From contig JAPLQE010000017.1 in the NCBI GenBank assembly GCA_026399835.1, forward strand, positions 20,114 to 84,113: a stretch of 64,000 bases of DNA, read 5' to 3'. This DNA is from Burkholderiales bacterium (GTDB taxonomy: Bacteria > Pseudomonadota > Gammaproteobacteria > Burkholderiales > Burkholderiaceae_E). Position numbers and translations under genes: made by a program. This document shows positions 29,880 through 38,818 of this stretch, one piece after another. How positions within the stretch are numbered: position 1 is the first letter of the stretch; each line of letters opens with the position of its first letter. The notes beneath the pieces were generated by a model. It had not been told where the DNA came from and made no database searches. It saw only the letters and a list, made by a program, of their open reading frames with translations.

Positions 29880-31592
29880 ATGCGGGGAAAGACGGATACG
29901 TTGAGGTGCGCGCGGCGGCAGCGCGGCCGCGCGCGGCGTGGCGTCGGGTCGCTGCGGGCGTTCGCGGTGGTGGCCGTGCTCGCGACCGCGCTCGCCGCCA
30001 CCGCCGCCCGAGCCCAGTCGCCGCCCCCATCGCTGACCGCGCCGCTGCCCGACTTCGCCGAGCTCGAGGCTGCCGGCGCCCGCATCGGCGCCATCCGCAT
30101 CCGCGCGCTCGACGTCTTCGACACGTCGGATCCCGCCGAGTCCAACGTGATCTTCCGCGCGGCCAACGCCCTGCACATCCGCACGCGCCCCTGGCTGATC
30201 GAAGGCTCGCTGCTGTTCCGCACCGGCGAGCCGGTCTCGGTCAAGCGCATCGAGGAGACCGAGCGCGTGTTGCGCGCGACGCGCTCGCTCTTCGACGTCC
30301 AGATCCGCCCGACCGCGGTGAACGAGGGCGTCGTCGACATCGAGGTCGTCACCCGGGACACCTGGACCTTCGACCCCGGATTCTCCGCGAGCCGCGCGGG
30401 CGGCTCGAACGCCACGTCGTACGCGCTGCGGGAGTACAACCTCCTCGGCACCGGCCTGGGCATCTCGTTCGGGCGCTTCAGCAACGTCGACCGCTCGGGC
30501 AACGAGTTCGCCATCGGCGGCGAGCGGCTGTTCGGCAGCACGGTGAGCGCCTCGTTCCTGCAGGCGAGCAACAGCGACGGCAGCCGCCTGGCGACCCGCC
30601 TGGTGCGGCCCTTCCACGAGCTCGACGCCCGCTGGGCCGCCGGCATCACCGCGTCCTTCGACGACCGCGTCGACCCGCTCTACCGCTCGGGCGAGGTCGT
30701 CTCGCGCTACCGCCGCACCGAGGACCGCGTCGAGGCCTTCGGCGGCCTGTCCGAGGGCCTGGTCGACGGCTGGGTGAGGCGCTGGTCGGCGGGCGTGTCG
30801 ATGCTGCGCGACACATGGGGCCCGGAGCCCGGCTTCGTGCCGCCGCCGGTGCTGCCCGTCGACGAGACGCTGGTCGCGCCGTTCCTGCGCATGGAGACGA
30901 TCGAGGACCGCTTCGTCACCTCGCGCAACCTCAACCAGATGGGGCGCCCCGAGTTCCTGCCGATGGGCCTACAGACCGTGCTGCAGATCGGCTATGCCTC
31001 GCAGGCCTTCGGCTCGACGCGCGATGCGCTGCTCTACGCGGCCAGCATCTCGCGCGGCTTCGAGCCCGGTCCGCGCCAGACGATGCTCGCCTCGGCGAAG
31101 CTCGAGGGCCGCTACGCCGACGGTGCGATCGAGCGCCAGCGGCTCGGCGGGCAGCTGCAGTACTTCCTGCCGCAGGGGCGGCGCTGGCTGTTCTACACCG
31201 GGCTGTCGGGAGACGTGCTGACCCACCCGGGCCCGCTCGACATGCTGACGCTGGGCGGCGACAACGGACTGCGCGGCTATCCGCTGCGCTACCAGGCCGG
31301 CACGCGGCGCGCGCTGCTGACGCTCGAGGAGCGCTTCTACTCCGACCTCTACGTCTTTCGCCTGTTCCGCGTCGGCGGCGCCGGCTTCGTCGACGTCGGC
31401 CGGGCCTGGGGCGGCCCGAACGCCGGCCCCGAATCCGAGCGCTGGCTGGCCGACGCGGGGTTCGGCCTGCGGATCTTCAGCGTGCGCTCCGCGTTCAGCA
31501 ACGTGCTGCACGTGGACCTCGCGTTCCCGCTGGACGGCGACTCCAGCGTGAAGAGGGTCCAGTTCCTGGTGAAGACCCGCACGAGCTTCTGA
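29880..31592 (+). CDS. BamA/TamA-like (Omp85 superfamily) outer-membrane protein
   Basis: A 570-residue exported protein. After the signal peptide (about residues 25-46) comes a POTRA-like region (RIGAIRIRALDVFD to VDIEVVTRDTWTF, about 65-165), then a large beta-barrel. GGDNGLRGYP (near residue 460) is the VRGY-type motif of loop 6 in Omp85 proteins, and the chain ends in Phe. With one or two POTRA domains it is shorter than BamA (about 800) and nearer to small Omp85/ShlB-like proteins. It may insert or secrete proteins or move lipids across the outer membrane. No partner is evident, although the gene downstream encodes a lipoprotein. Confidence 0.82.
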   Translation: MRGKTDTLRCARRQRGRARRGVGSLRAFAVVAVLATALAATAARAQSPPPSLTAPLPDFAELEAAGARIGAIRIRALDVFDTSDPAESNVIFRAANALHIRTRPWLIEGSLLFRTGEPVSVKRIEETERVLRATRSLFDVQIRPTAVNEGVVDIEVVTRDTWTFDPGFSASRAGGSNATSYALREYNLLGTGLGISFGRFSNVDRSGNEFAIGGERLFGSTVSASFLQASNSDGSRLATRLVRPFHELDARWAAGITASFDDRVDPLYRSGEVVSRYRRTEDRVEAFGGLSEGLVDGWVRRWSAGVSMLRDTWGPEPGFVPPPVLPVDETLVAPFLRMETIEDRFVTSRNLNQMGRPEFLPMGLQTVLQIGYASQAFGSTRDALLYAASISRGFEPGPRQTMLASAKLEGRYADGAIERQRLGGQLQYFLPQGRRWLFYTGLSGDVLTHPGPLDMLTLGGDNGLRGYPLRYQAGTRRALLTLEERFYSDLYVFRLFRVGGAGFVDVGRAWGGPNAGPESERWLADAGFGLRIFSVRSAFSNVLHVDLAFPLDGDSSVKRVQFLVKTRTSF

Positions 31593-31705
31593 AGCGGCGC
31601 TGCAGGGACCACCGGTCGGCCTGGCCCTCCCGCCGCGCTTGCCGAGGCCCGTCACGGGGCCGCGCGGGCGGAGAGTCCGGACACGTCCTCGACCCGGATC
31701 CGATC

Positions 31706-34285
31706 ATGCCGACCCCAGCCTCCCCCCGCACGCTGTCCGCGCCACTGCTCGTGGCCCTGCTGCTCTCCGCCTGTGGTGGCGGTGGGGGGGCGCCGTCCGC
31801 GGGTGATCCGGCCGCGGCCGCGCCGGCGGCGGCCCAGGCGCCCGCCGCGGCGCCCGCCGAGTCGTTCACGCTCTCCGGCACGGCCGCCATCGGCGCGCCG
31901 CTGCCCGATGCGACCGTGACGCTGCGCGATGCCACCGGCCGGGTGCTCGTCACCACCGCCGACGCCGCCGGTCGCTTCACCTTCACCGGCCTGCAGGCGA
32001 GCTCGCAGGTGGTGCAGCTGACGGCGAGCGCGCAGCTCGGCCAGCGCCAGGTGGTGCACTTCGCGCTGCTGCCCGGCCTCTCCGCGAGCGGGACCGCGAA
32101 CGTGACGCCGCTGACCACCGCGATCTCCGCGCTCGCGGGTCCCACCGCGCTGCCGTCCGATCTCGAGGCCGCGCAGCTCGCCGCGCTGTCGCCCGATGCG
32201 GTGCGCGCCGCCACCGAGCAGGTCGGCTTCGCGATCGCGCCGCTCGCCGGACGCCTCGTGGCGGCCGGCTTCGATCCGCTCCTCACCGCCTTCGATGCGA
32301 ATGGCCAAGGCGCCGACCTGCTGCTCGACCACGTCGAGATCACCGTGCGCGAGGATGCCGTCTACATCGCCAACAAGATGGCGGTCGGCGCGGCCGAAGC
32401 CGAGGCGACCACCGCCGGCACGGCACGCATTCCGCGCACCGCCTCCACCGCGCCCAAGAGCGCGGCGCGAGCGGGCAAGGCGGCCACGGACGGCGTCACC
32501 CAGGTCGCCGACACCGCCACCAACACCGAGGGCTTCGACGACCTGATCGCGCGCTTCACCGCCTGCTTCCGCGTCCCCGCGGCCCAGCGGCTGACGAACC
32601 GAACCCAGACCAGCGCGACGCTGCATCCGGACTGCGCGGGCCTGGCCGCTCCCGGTTACCTGCACAACGGCGCCGACTTCATGGTGCGCTGGGCACGTGC
32701 GCTGAACGCCGTCTCGGTCGACACCGCGAGCGGTGCCACCTTCGCTCGGCCCGAGGTGCGGCTGCGCATCGCCGAGTCGCCCGAGCGCATCGCGGTGAAC
32801 CTGAACTTCCGCGACGTCGACGGCAACGGCTACACCACGCCCGAGATCATCGAGCGGCAGCCCGACGGCTCGTGGAAGCTGTACGGCAACCGCCGCGCGG
32901 CCGCCGGCTACGTCGAGTCGACGCTCAGCCACCGCACCGACCTCACGCGCGCGCCGGTGTTTCCGACCTGGGGCACCGCGTACAACAACGTCAACACCAG
33001 CCAGATCGAGGCGGGCTTCCGGCTCTCCTTCGACCCGCGCCTGAGCTTCGGCAGCGACGGCAGCGTGCAGTACCCGATCACCGACCTCACGACCGCCACC
33101 GGTTACGGCAGCAGCACGTACGCGCAGGTCGCTGCCGCCGCGCAGACCGCCGGCCGCACCAGCGTGCGCTGCGTGGTCGTCACCGGGCCCGGACGCTTCG
33201 ACGCCGGCGGCACCAAGTGGATGGGCTTCTTCCCGCACGGGCTGGTGCTCAAGCGCCCGACGAGCTCGGCGGCGCAGGACTACCTCGCGATCGACGCGAG
33301 GCTGTCGTCCGCGACGCGCCAGGCGCTCGCCGCGAAGGCGGTCGGCGACACGGTGCCCGAGGCCGGCAACGGCGTGAACACGGGCTTCTGCGGCAACGGC
33401 ACCACCACCTCGAGCAGCCCGAACTACACGGTCGAGGTCGAGGCGCTGCGCAACCAGGTCAATCCGCTGACCGGCGCGGTCGATGCATCGATCGACGGCC
33501 GCGACGTCGCCTGGAACACCGGCCCGCGCTATGCCCGGGTCAAGCCCGACGCGGCGATGATCGAGACGCTGTCGTCGAATCCGCTGGTCACCTTCCACGT
33601 CATCGACACCGCTGGCGTGCTCCGGATGCGCTTCAGCACCCGCTTCCTCGGCGAGCTGCCGCCGGTCTCGACGATGCGCGACCTGGTCGCGCTCAAGAAG
33701 GTCTCGCTGCTCGATCGCGCCACCATCGGCCGCTACCTCGACTTCGAAGGCGGTGGCGTCGACACCGCCACCGACCTGTCCAGCGTCAGCGCGTCCTGGA
33801 CCACCACGCCGAACGCGTTCGGCGCCGACGGCATCGGCTTCTATTCCGAGGTCTACCGCTCGGTGCCCGGGCGGGGCCTGAGCGGGCCGCTGTCGGTCTG
33901 GGCGGAGAACCAGGCCAACGGCCGCACCAGCGGGCTGTGGGCGTCGGACGACGACCTCGCCACCGCGCTGGACGCCACGCCCGGCACCAACTTCTACTGG
34001 TGGAACTCGGCCTTCGCCAACGAACCGGGCGGTGCCGACTGCACGACGCTCGGCGCGGCGATGGTATCGAACGAGACGATCTTCGTCGGACGCGGGGTCC
34101 GCTCGATCGAGGACCGCACGATCGTCAAGCGGATGCTCGGCACCAGCGGACTGTCGCGGGCCTGCCTGGGCAACGGGGCGGGCGCGGGCACACGCGCGGC
34201 GCTCGATCGCGAGATCTGGACGCGGACCTACACCGACAAGAACGTGCGGGTCTACGTCTACACGCAGAACAAGACCTTCCGCTGA
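31706..34285 (+). CDS. Large lipoprotein with carboxypeptidase-regulatory-like domain
   Basis: An 859-residue lipoprotein. The lipobox LLLSAC (Cys about residue 22) is followed by Gly- and Ala/Pro-rich linkers, then a carboxypeptidase regulatory-like beta-sandwich (SGTAAIGAPLPDATVTLRDATGRVLVT, about 55-135), and a large region with no family I recognise. NTNFYWWNSAF-type and GRDVAW segments are distinctive. It is probably anchored to the outer membrane and shown at the surface. The ATG at 31706 is set by the lipobox. It follows the Omp85-like gene on the same strand with 113 bp between. Confidence 0.7.
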   Translation: MPTPASPRTLSAPLLVALLLSACGGGGGAPSAGDPAAAAPAAAQAPAAAPAESFTLSGTAAIGAPLPDATVTLRDATGRVLVTTADAAGRFTFTGLQASSQVVQLTASAQLGQRQVVHFALLPGLSASGTANVTPLTTAISALAGPTALPSDLEAAQLAALSPDAVRAATEQVGFAIAPLAGRLVAAGFDPLLTAFDANGQGADLLLDHVEITVREDAVYIANKMAVGAAEAEATTAGTARIPRTASTAPKSAARAGKAATDGVTQVADTATNTEGFDDLIARFTACFRVPAAQRLTNRTQTSATLHPDCAGLAAPGYLHNGADFMVRWARALNAVSVDTASGATFARPEVRLRIAESPERIAVNLNFRDVDGNGYTTPEIIERQPDGSWKLYGNRRAAAGYVESTLSHRTDLTRAPVFPTWGTAYNNVNTSQIEAGFRLSFDPRLSFGSDGSVQYPITDLTTATGYGSSTYAQVAAAAQTAGRTSVRCVVVTGPGRFDAGGTKWMGFFPHGLVLKRPTSSAAQDYLAIDARLSSATRQALAAKAVGDTVPEAGNGVNTGFCGNGTTTSSSPNYTVEVEALRNQVNPLTGAVDASIDGRDVAWNTGPRYARVKPDAAMIETLSSNPLVTFHVIDTAGVLRMRFSTRFLGELPPVSTMRDLVALKKVSLLDRATIGRYLDFEGGGVDTATDLSSVSASWTTTPNAFGADGIGFYSEVYRSVPGRGLSGPLSVWAENQANGRTSGLWASDDDLATALDATPGTNFYWWNSAFANEPGGADCTTLGAAMVSNETIFVGRGVRSIEDRTIVKRMLGTSGLSRACLGNGAGAGTRAALDREIWTRTYTDKNVRVYVYTQNKTFR

Positions 34286-34326
34286 CGCAGGGCGGTGGGC
34301 GTGCCATGCCGCGATACGATCGCGGC

Positions 34327-34950
34327 ATGGACGACACCGATCGACAGGACCGCGGCCCGGTGCTGCTCGTCGCCGAAGACCTCGGTGCGGGCGGCCCCGG
34401 GCCGCCGCTTTTCCGGGGCCTCTCGCTCGCGCTCGGACCCGGCCTGTGCCTGGTGCGCGGCGGCGACGGGCGCGGCAAGACCACGCTGCTGCGGCTGCTG
34501 GCAGGCCTGCAGCCCCCGGCCGCGGGTCGCGTGCACGTGCCGGCGGGCACGCCCTGGCTCGCCGACGCCTCGGACGCCTCGGACGACGATCGCCGAGCCC
34601 GGGACTGGCTCGCCGCGCGCCGCGCGGCGCTCGCGCCCTGGGACGACCGGCGCGAGCGCACCCTCGTCGAAGCCTTCGCCCTCGGCGAGCACCTCGACAA
34701 GGAACTGTTCCGGCTGTCGACCGGCACCCGGCGCAAGCTGGCGCTCGTGGCGGCCTTCGCCGGCGGCGCGCCGGTGACCCTGCTCGACATGCCGTTCGCC
34801 GCCCTCGATGCGCCGTCGCGCGAGGCGCTCGGCGCGCTGCTCGCCGAGGCCGCCTCGCATCCGTCGCGCGCCTGGGTGGTCGCCGATTTCGAGCGGCCCG
34901 AAGCGATGGCCGGCCTGCGGCTGTCGGCCGAGATCGACCTCGGCGACTGA
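34327..34950 (+). CDS. Degenerate ABC-type ATPase (CcmA-like)
   Basis: A 207-residue ABC nucleotide-binding domain of CcmA size. Walker A is present (GGDGRGKTT, 45-53) and the signature is changed to LSTGTRRK (130-137). In Walker B (TLLDMPFAALD) the catalytic Glu after Asp is Met155, and where the H-loop His is expected the protein reads WVVADFERPE. Loss of both residues predicts very weak or no ATP hydrolysis. No permease gene is adjacent. A perfect small hairpin (CCGCGAT/ATCGCGG) lies directly before this ATG; an in-frame ATG at 34306 would add seven residues. Confidence 0.7.
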   Translation: MDDTDRQDRGPVLLVAEDLGAGGPGPPLFRGLSLALGPGLCLVRGGDGRGKTTLLRLLAGLQPPAAGRVHVPAGTPWLADASDASDDDRRARDWLAARRAALAPWDDRRERTLVEAFALGEHLDKELFRLSTGTRRKLALVAAFAGGAPVTLLDMPFAALDAPSREALGALLAEAASHPSRAWVVADFERPEAMAGLRLSAEIDLGD

Positions 34951-35131
34951 GCACGCGGCGCCCGTCCGCGCCGGCCGCGCACCGGCCAGGCCCGTGGTGG
35001 CGTACCGGACTCGCGGCGGCGCGCGTGGACGCGCCCGCCGAATTCGGGTACTCCTCTACCCCGGCGAGCCGCACCGCACCGGACGGCCGACTGCGACGGG
35101 CGCATGCCCGCGCCCATAACGAGGAGACCTC

Positions 35132-36148
35132 ATGACCGACGTTTCGCGTCCGCCTCTTGTCCTTCGCGAGCCGGCCGCCCCGCGCCGCCGCGCGCTCGCC
35201 GCAGGCGGGGCGCTCGCTCTCGGCGCGGCGCTGCCCGGCGCCGCCCGCGCGCAGTCCGACTGGCCGTCGCGCCCGGTGCGTCTGGTCGTGCCGTTCCCGG
35301 CCGGCGGCGCTGCCGACCTCGGCGCACGTGCCGTCGCCGCGCAACTCGCAACGCTCTTCGGCAAGCCCGTGCCGGTCGAGAACCGGGCGGGTGCCGACGG
35401 TGCGGTCGCCGCGCTCGAGGTCGTCAAGTCCCCCGCCGACGGCCACTCGCTGTACTTCGGCACGGCGACCTCGATGTCCTACACGCCCTCGATCCGGAAG
35501 AGCCCGCCCTACGACCCGGTGGCCGACTTCACGCCGATCTCCAACGTCTGCGTGTTCACCTTCTACCTCGCGGTCGCCCCGACCGTGCCCGCCAACACGC
35601 TCGCCGAGTTCGTCGCGCACGTGAAGGCGAATCCGGGCAAGTTGGCCTACGCCACGGGCAACAGCACCGGCATCCTCGCCACCGCGCAGCTCGTCGCGAG
35701 CAACAAGCTCGAGATGACGCACGTGCCGTACAAGGGCGAAGCGCAGGCCGTGGTCGACCTGGTGGGCGGGCGCGTGCAGGCGATGTTCGCGACCCCGGCG
35801 GTGCTGCCGCAGCTGCTCGAGCGCAAGTTCAGGCTGCTCGCGGTGCTGCTGCCGCAGCGCACCCGCGCGTTCCCGGACGTGCCGACGATGATCGAGGCCG
35901 GCCAGCCGCTGGTGAACATCTCGCCGTGGGGCGGGCTGTTCGGGCCCGCGAAGCTGCCGCGCGAGCTGGTCGACCGGATCTCGCGCGACTTCAACGTGGT
36001 GATGCGTCGCCCGGACGTCGTCGAGCAGTTCGACAAGCTCGGGCTGCTGCCGCTGCCATCCACGCCCGACGAGCTCGCCGGCATCGTGCGCGATCAGCTC
36101 GGCGTCTTCTCGCGGGCGATGCGCGACGCGGGGATCCAGCAGGAGTGA
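35132..36148 (+). CDS. Bug-family tripartite tricarboxylate transporter binding protein
   Basis: A 338-residue periplasmic binding protein. A twin-arginine-like signal (RRRALAAGGALALGAALPGAARA) is followed by WPSRPVRLVVPFPAGGAADLGAR, the Bug-family signature, then VENRAGADGAVAALEVVKSPADG. Bug proteins bind carboxylates or related small acids and are greatly expanded in Burkholderiales, often without a TctAB permease nearby, as here. GAGGAG upstream of the ATG supports the start. Confidence 0.92.
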   Translation: MTDVSRPPLVLREPAAPRRRALAAGGALALGAALPGAARAQSDWPSRPVRLVVPFPAGGAADLGARAVAAQLATLFGKPVPVENRAGADGAVAALEVVKSPADGHSLYFGTATSMSYTPSIRKSPPYDPVADFTPISNVCVFTFYLAVAPTVPANTLAEFVAHVKANPGKLAYATGNSTGILATAQLVASNKLEMTHVPYKGEAQAVVDLVGGRVQAMFATPAVLPQLLERKFRLLAVLLPQRTRAFPDVPTMIEAGQPLVNISPWGGLFGPAKLPRELVDRISRDFNVVMRRPDVVEQFDKLGLLPLPSTPDELAGIVRDQLGVFSRAMRDAGIQQE

Positions 36149-36173
36149 GCCGGGCGCGGACCCGTGCGGGCGC

Positions 36174-37034
36174 CTACTGCGGCCCGCCGGTGTCCAGCGA
36201 CCAGCCGGCCCCCGCGTCCTGGGCCAGCACCTCGGCCAGCACCGGCAGGGTCGTGGCCATCGCGGCCTTCAGCGTCCACGGCGGGTTGACGACGAACAGG
36301 CCGCTGCCGTGCAGCCCGAGGCCGTCCTCGGACGGCGCCCGCACGGTCAGCGTCGCGTGCAGCCAGCGCAGATCGGGCAGCCGGGTGAGCCGGCGCACCA
36401 ACTCCGCGGGCTCGCGGCGCTGCACCTTCGGATACCAGATCGCGTAGCAGCCGGTCGCGAAGCGCCCGAGCGCGTCGATCAGGGTGTCGGCCGTGCGCGC
36501 GTAGTCGCGCTTGTCCTCGTAGGACGGGTCGATCAGCACCAGCGCGCGCCGCGGCGGCGGCGGCAGCCACTTGCGCAGGCCCGCGAAGCCGTCGGCCGCA
36601 TCGATGATCGTGCGCCGCGTCGCGTCGCGCCCGAGCGCGGCGACATTCTGCGCGAGCGCCACGCCCTCGTTGCCGTGCAGCTCGAAGAGCCTCAGGCGGT
36701 CGCCGTCGCGCAGGTGGCGCAGCGCGATCAGCGGCGAGCCGGGATAGGTGCGCAGCTCGCCGTCCGCGTTCTCGGTGCGCACCACCGCGAGGTAGTCGGC
36801 GACCGGCTCGGGCAGGTGCTCGCGCCCCCAGATCCGGCCGATGCCGTCGGCGAACTCGCTGCGCTTGGTGGCCCACTCGCCGTCGAGCGCATAGACGCCC
36901 GCGCCGGCGTGAGTGTCGATCACCCAGAACGACGTGTCCTTGGACGCGAGGTGGCGCAGCAGGTGCACCAGCACGACGTGCTTGAGGACGTCGGCATGGT
37001 TGCCGGCGTGGAAGGCATGGCGGTAGCTGAACAT
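36174..37034 (-). CDS. rlmJ: 23S rRNA (adenine2030-N6)-methyltransferase RlmJ
   Basis: A 286-residue methyltransferase. The N-terminus SYRHAFHAGNHADVLKH is the RlmJ hallmark; DTHAGAGVY (40-48) is the AdoMet-binding loop, and DPSYEDK (169-175) is the catalytic DPPY-type motif (DPSYE). It methylates N6 of A2030 in 23S rRNA. Convergent with the Bug gene, 25 nt apart. To its right begins the accessory region. Confidence 0.93.
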   Translation of the reverse strand: MFSYRHAFHAGNHADVLKHVVLVHLLRHLASKDTSFWVIDTHAGAGVYALDGEWATKRSEFADGIGRIWGREHLPEPVADYLAVVRTENADGELRTYPGSPLIALRHLRDGDRLRLFELHGNEGVALAQNVAALGRDATRRTIIDAADGFAGLRKWLPPPPRRALVLIDPSYEDKRDYARTADTLIDALGRFATGCYAIWYPKVQRREPAELVRRLTRLPDLRWLHATLTVRAPSEDGLGLHGSGLFVVNPPWTLKAAMATTLPVLAEVLAQDAGAGWSLDTGGPQ

Positions 37035-37321
37035 GGGGTCCGGAGGTGGGGCGTCGGCGCTGTCTGCAGGTTTGTTGCGCCGGGTGCGTGCGGCCCGGGC
37101 TGCGGGGGCGGGCGCGCCCAGGAGTCTAGCGCGCGCTCGCCGGTGTCCAGTCGGTGCGATGCGGCGCTCCGCTCAGTGCCGGCCCAGGAGCGCCGAGTTC
37201 GTCGTCCCTGATGATTCGTTTCATCCCACAGCGAGCGTGTGTGGGGTGGGTTCGTGGCGATGAGACAGGCGCATTCGGGCGAGTTTCGGACCGACATACA
37301 GGCGTTGTTCGCCGCCTACCG

Positions 37322-37800
37322 CTATCGCCGCCATGGCCGAAGCAGGCGCAAGAAGGCCCGCAGGCCTTTCGCACGAATCATCCGCAGCAGCCAGCGGATG
37401 TTGTAGCCCGCCGCGCACAGCACCGCGTGGATCTTGTCGCCGATCTCGCCCCTCAGATGGCAGCGGCCCAGCCGGTGATCGGCCTTCAGGTGTCCGATCA
37501 CCGGCTCGATCGCCTGGCGCCGCTTGAGGGTCTTGAGCTCGAGTTCGGTGAGCCTGTCGTCGAAGGCGCACGCGCCCACGATCAGGTTGCCGCGCAGGGT
37601 CGTGGCGATCCCCACCTTCGAGCCGAACTCGTACGGCGTTCTGGCCTTGCCCTTGCTCATGCAGACGACTTCCGGGGCGTGCCAGCTGTAGCGCTTCTGG
37701 GTCTTGCGTGTCGCGGTCTGCTCGAACACCCGCTTCGCCTTAGCCAGCGTGTCTCGGATCGCCTGCGTGAGCGTCGTCAGGTATGAGCCAGCGCGACTTC
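37322..37800 (-). pseudogene. IS5-family transposase, C-terminal relic
   Basis: The readable frame matches the C-terminal part of IS5-group transposases: TRKTQKRYSWHAPEVVCMSKGK, then KVGIATTLRGNLIVGA, then AIEPVIGHLKADHRLGRCHL with the last catalytic Glu, then GYNIRWLLRMI. The N-terminal two thirds (including the first DDE residues) are missing and the frame is blocked by a stop at 37826-37828. No terminal repeats are evident. It marks the left border of the accessory region. Confidence 0.8.
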
Positions 37801-37813
37801 CTGGACGAGCGGC

Positions 37814-37826
37814 GTAGGGTCGGCCC
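37814..37826 (+). repeat. 13-bp inverted repeat, left copy
   Basis: GTAGGGTCGGCCC occurs here and, inverted and perfect, at 42908-42920. A second related block (TAGGGTCGCCCC, 37831-37842) follows it. The two places bracket the A+T-richer part of the accessory region. Confidence 0.6.
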
Positions 37827-37874
37827 TAGATAGGGTCGCCCCTGACTTGTGCGGCGGAAATTGGTGGAGTTACT

Positions 37875-38048
37875 GTGCCTGAGAATCACTGTACCGGCGA
37901 CGTGATCTGTGCGGTGGGCACCGTGGGTCAGTTGCGCTTAATGCTGCAAGAAGGTTCGGTCAATGGGTCGGTCTTCAAGGATCTCTTGACCAAGGGCATC
38001 TTATGCGTCGATCACAATATCGATCGCCCTTGCTTTCAAGAAATTTAG
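37875..38048 (+). CDS. Unrecognised small ORF in A+T-richer DNA
   Basis: A GTG-started frame of 57 residues (C-terminal GILCVDHNIDRPCFQEI) that stays open further upstream. No family recognised and no clear ribosome binding site. Its codon use differs from the G+C-rich genes around, and it may be a fragment of a larger foreign gene. Coding status is uncertain. Confidence 0.25.
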   Translation: MPENHCTGDVICAVGTVGQLRLMLQEGSVNGSVFKDLLTKGILCVDHNIDRPCFQEI

Positions 38049-38111
38049 TATAAACACGCCTGAAAACTAGCTCATTCAAAATTATGGCAATTTACTTCAA
38101 GAGATGGGTAA

Positions 38112-38399
38112 GTGAAAATTTATTCAAATTTCAGTCCATTTCCCACTGCACTGCAAATAGATGCCTCCAAACCAAATTCGAGCAAGATAGGCGCGTATCA
38201 GCGTGGCAGCCCGCGAGTTCTCCAGGCCAATGGCTGCAGTGGCGCACCGAGCGATAGGCGTATGGACGCAATATTGGAGATACACAGATTGAGGGATTGT
38301 GCAAGAAAGTTAGCCAATGGGGCCGAAAAGACTCATGTTTTGAATCAGATAGAAATCTTAATTATCGAAGTACGTGGAATTGATCTGCTAGGTGCCTAA
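38112..38399 (+). CDS. Hypothetical 95-residue protein, foreign composition
   Basis: A GTG-started ORF in the most A+T-rich stretch of the window. The N-terminus (MKIYSNFSPFPTALQIDASK) is rich in Ser, Asn and Pro and lacks acidic residues at first, while the C-terminal half forms amphipathic helices (AILEIHRLRDCARKLANG, HVLNQIEILIIEVRG). Such N-termini are seen in type III secreted proteins, but that is only a resemblance and no secretion genes are in view. A TATAAA at 38049-38054 could be a -10 element. No family recognised. Confidence 0.4.
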   Translation: MKIYSNFSPFPTALQIDASKPNSSKIGAYQRGSPRVLQANGCSGAPSDRRMDAILEIHRLRDCARKLANGAEKTHVLNQIEILIIEVRGIDLLGA

Positions 38400-38464
38400 A
38401 CGGCACAGCATGCCTCTCGGCAATAAGCGAGCCCGGCAAAATATTCGTCCTTGATTAATCCCGT

Positions 38465-38685
38465 CAGCCTGCTGCGAGCGTATACGACACGCTGGCGACG
38501 TTCAGGCGGCGCTTTCTCAAGGAGATCAAGTCGCTGTTCGTGCAGGTGCTGGTGCTCGCGCGTGAGATGAAGCTGCTCCGGCTCGGGCACATCGCGCTGG
38601 ACGGCACTAAGATCGAACCCAACGCCAGCAAGCACAAGGCCTTGTCGTGGGCGCACGCCAACAAGATCGAAGGCCAGCGAAGCAC
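38465..38685 (+). pseudogene. IS1182/IS5-type transposase, N-terminal-domain relic
   Basis: An open frame without start or end of its own matches the inner part of the N-terminal domain of IS1182-like transposases: DTLATFRRRFLKEI, then LFVQVLVLAREMKLLRLGHI, then ALDGTKIEPNASKHKALSW with the first catalytic Asp, then ANKIEGQ. Similarity ends abruptly near 38685, about 40 bp before the duplicated segment. It is a different element from the relic at 37322-37800 or its unlinked other part. Confidence 0.8.
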
Positions 38686-38728
38686 GGCGTCGTACCGTTT
38701 CGCCGAACCAGACGGTGAGGTACCTCCG

Positions 38729-38818
38729 CTTGGCGGCCGCGTCAGGCTCGCTGCGGTCGCGCGACCCACCGGTGACTCCGCGGAGCCCTTTCCATGCACC
38801 TTAGACGCCGCTCCTTCC
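38729..38818 (+). repeat. Direct repeat, copy 1 (5' region of the Tat hydrolase gene)
   Basis: About 90 bp from GCTTGGCGGCC through the first codons of the hydrolase gene reappears with mismatches and small indels at about 43070-43158. By eye the two are roughly 80-85 per cent alike over the ribosome-binding and start region (both read TTTCCATGCACCTT). Confidence 0.7.

Noticed and set aside
31652..35722. A 1356-residue minus-strand frame opposite the lipoprotein, ABC and Bug genes
   Set aside because: It spans several well-supported genes on the other strand and has shadow composition.
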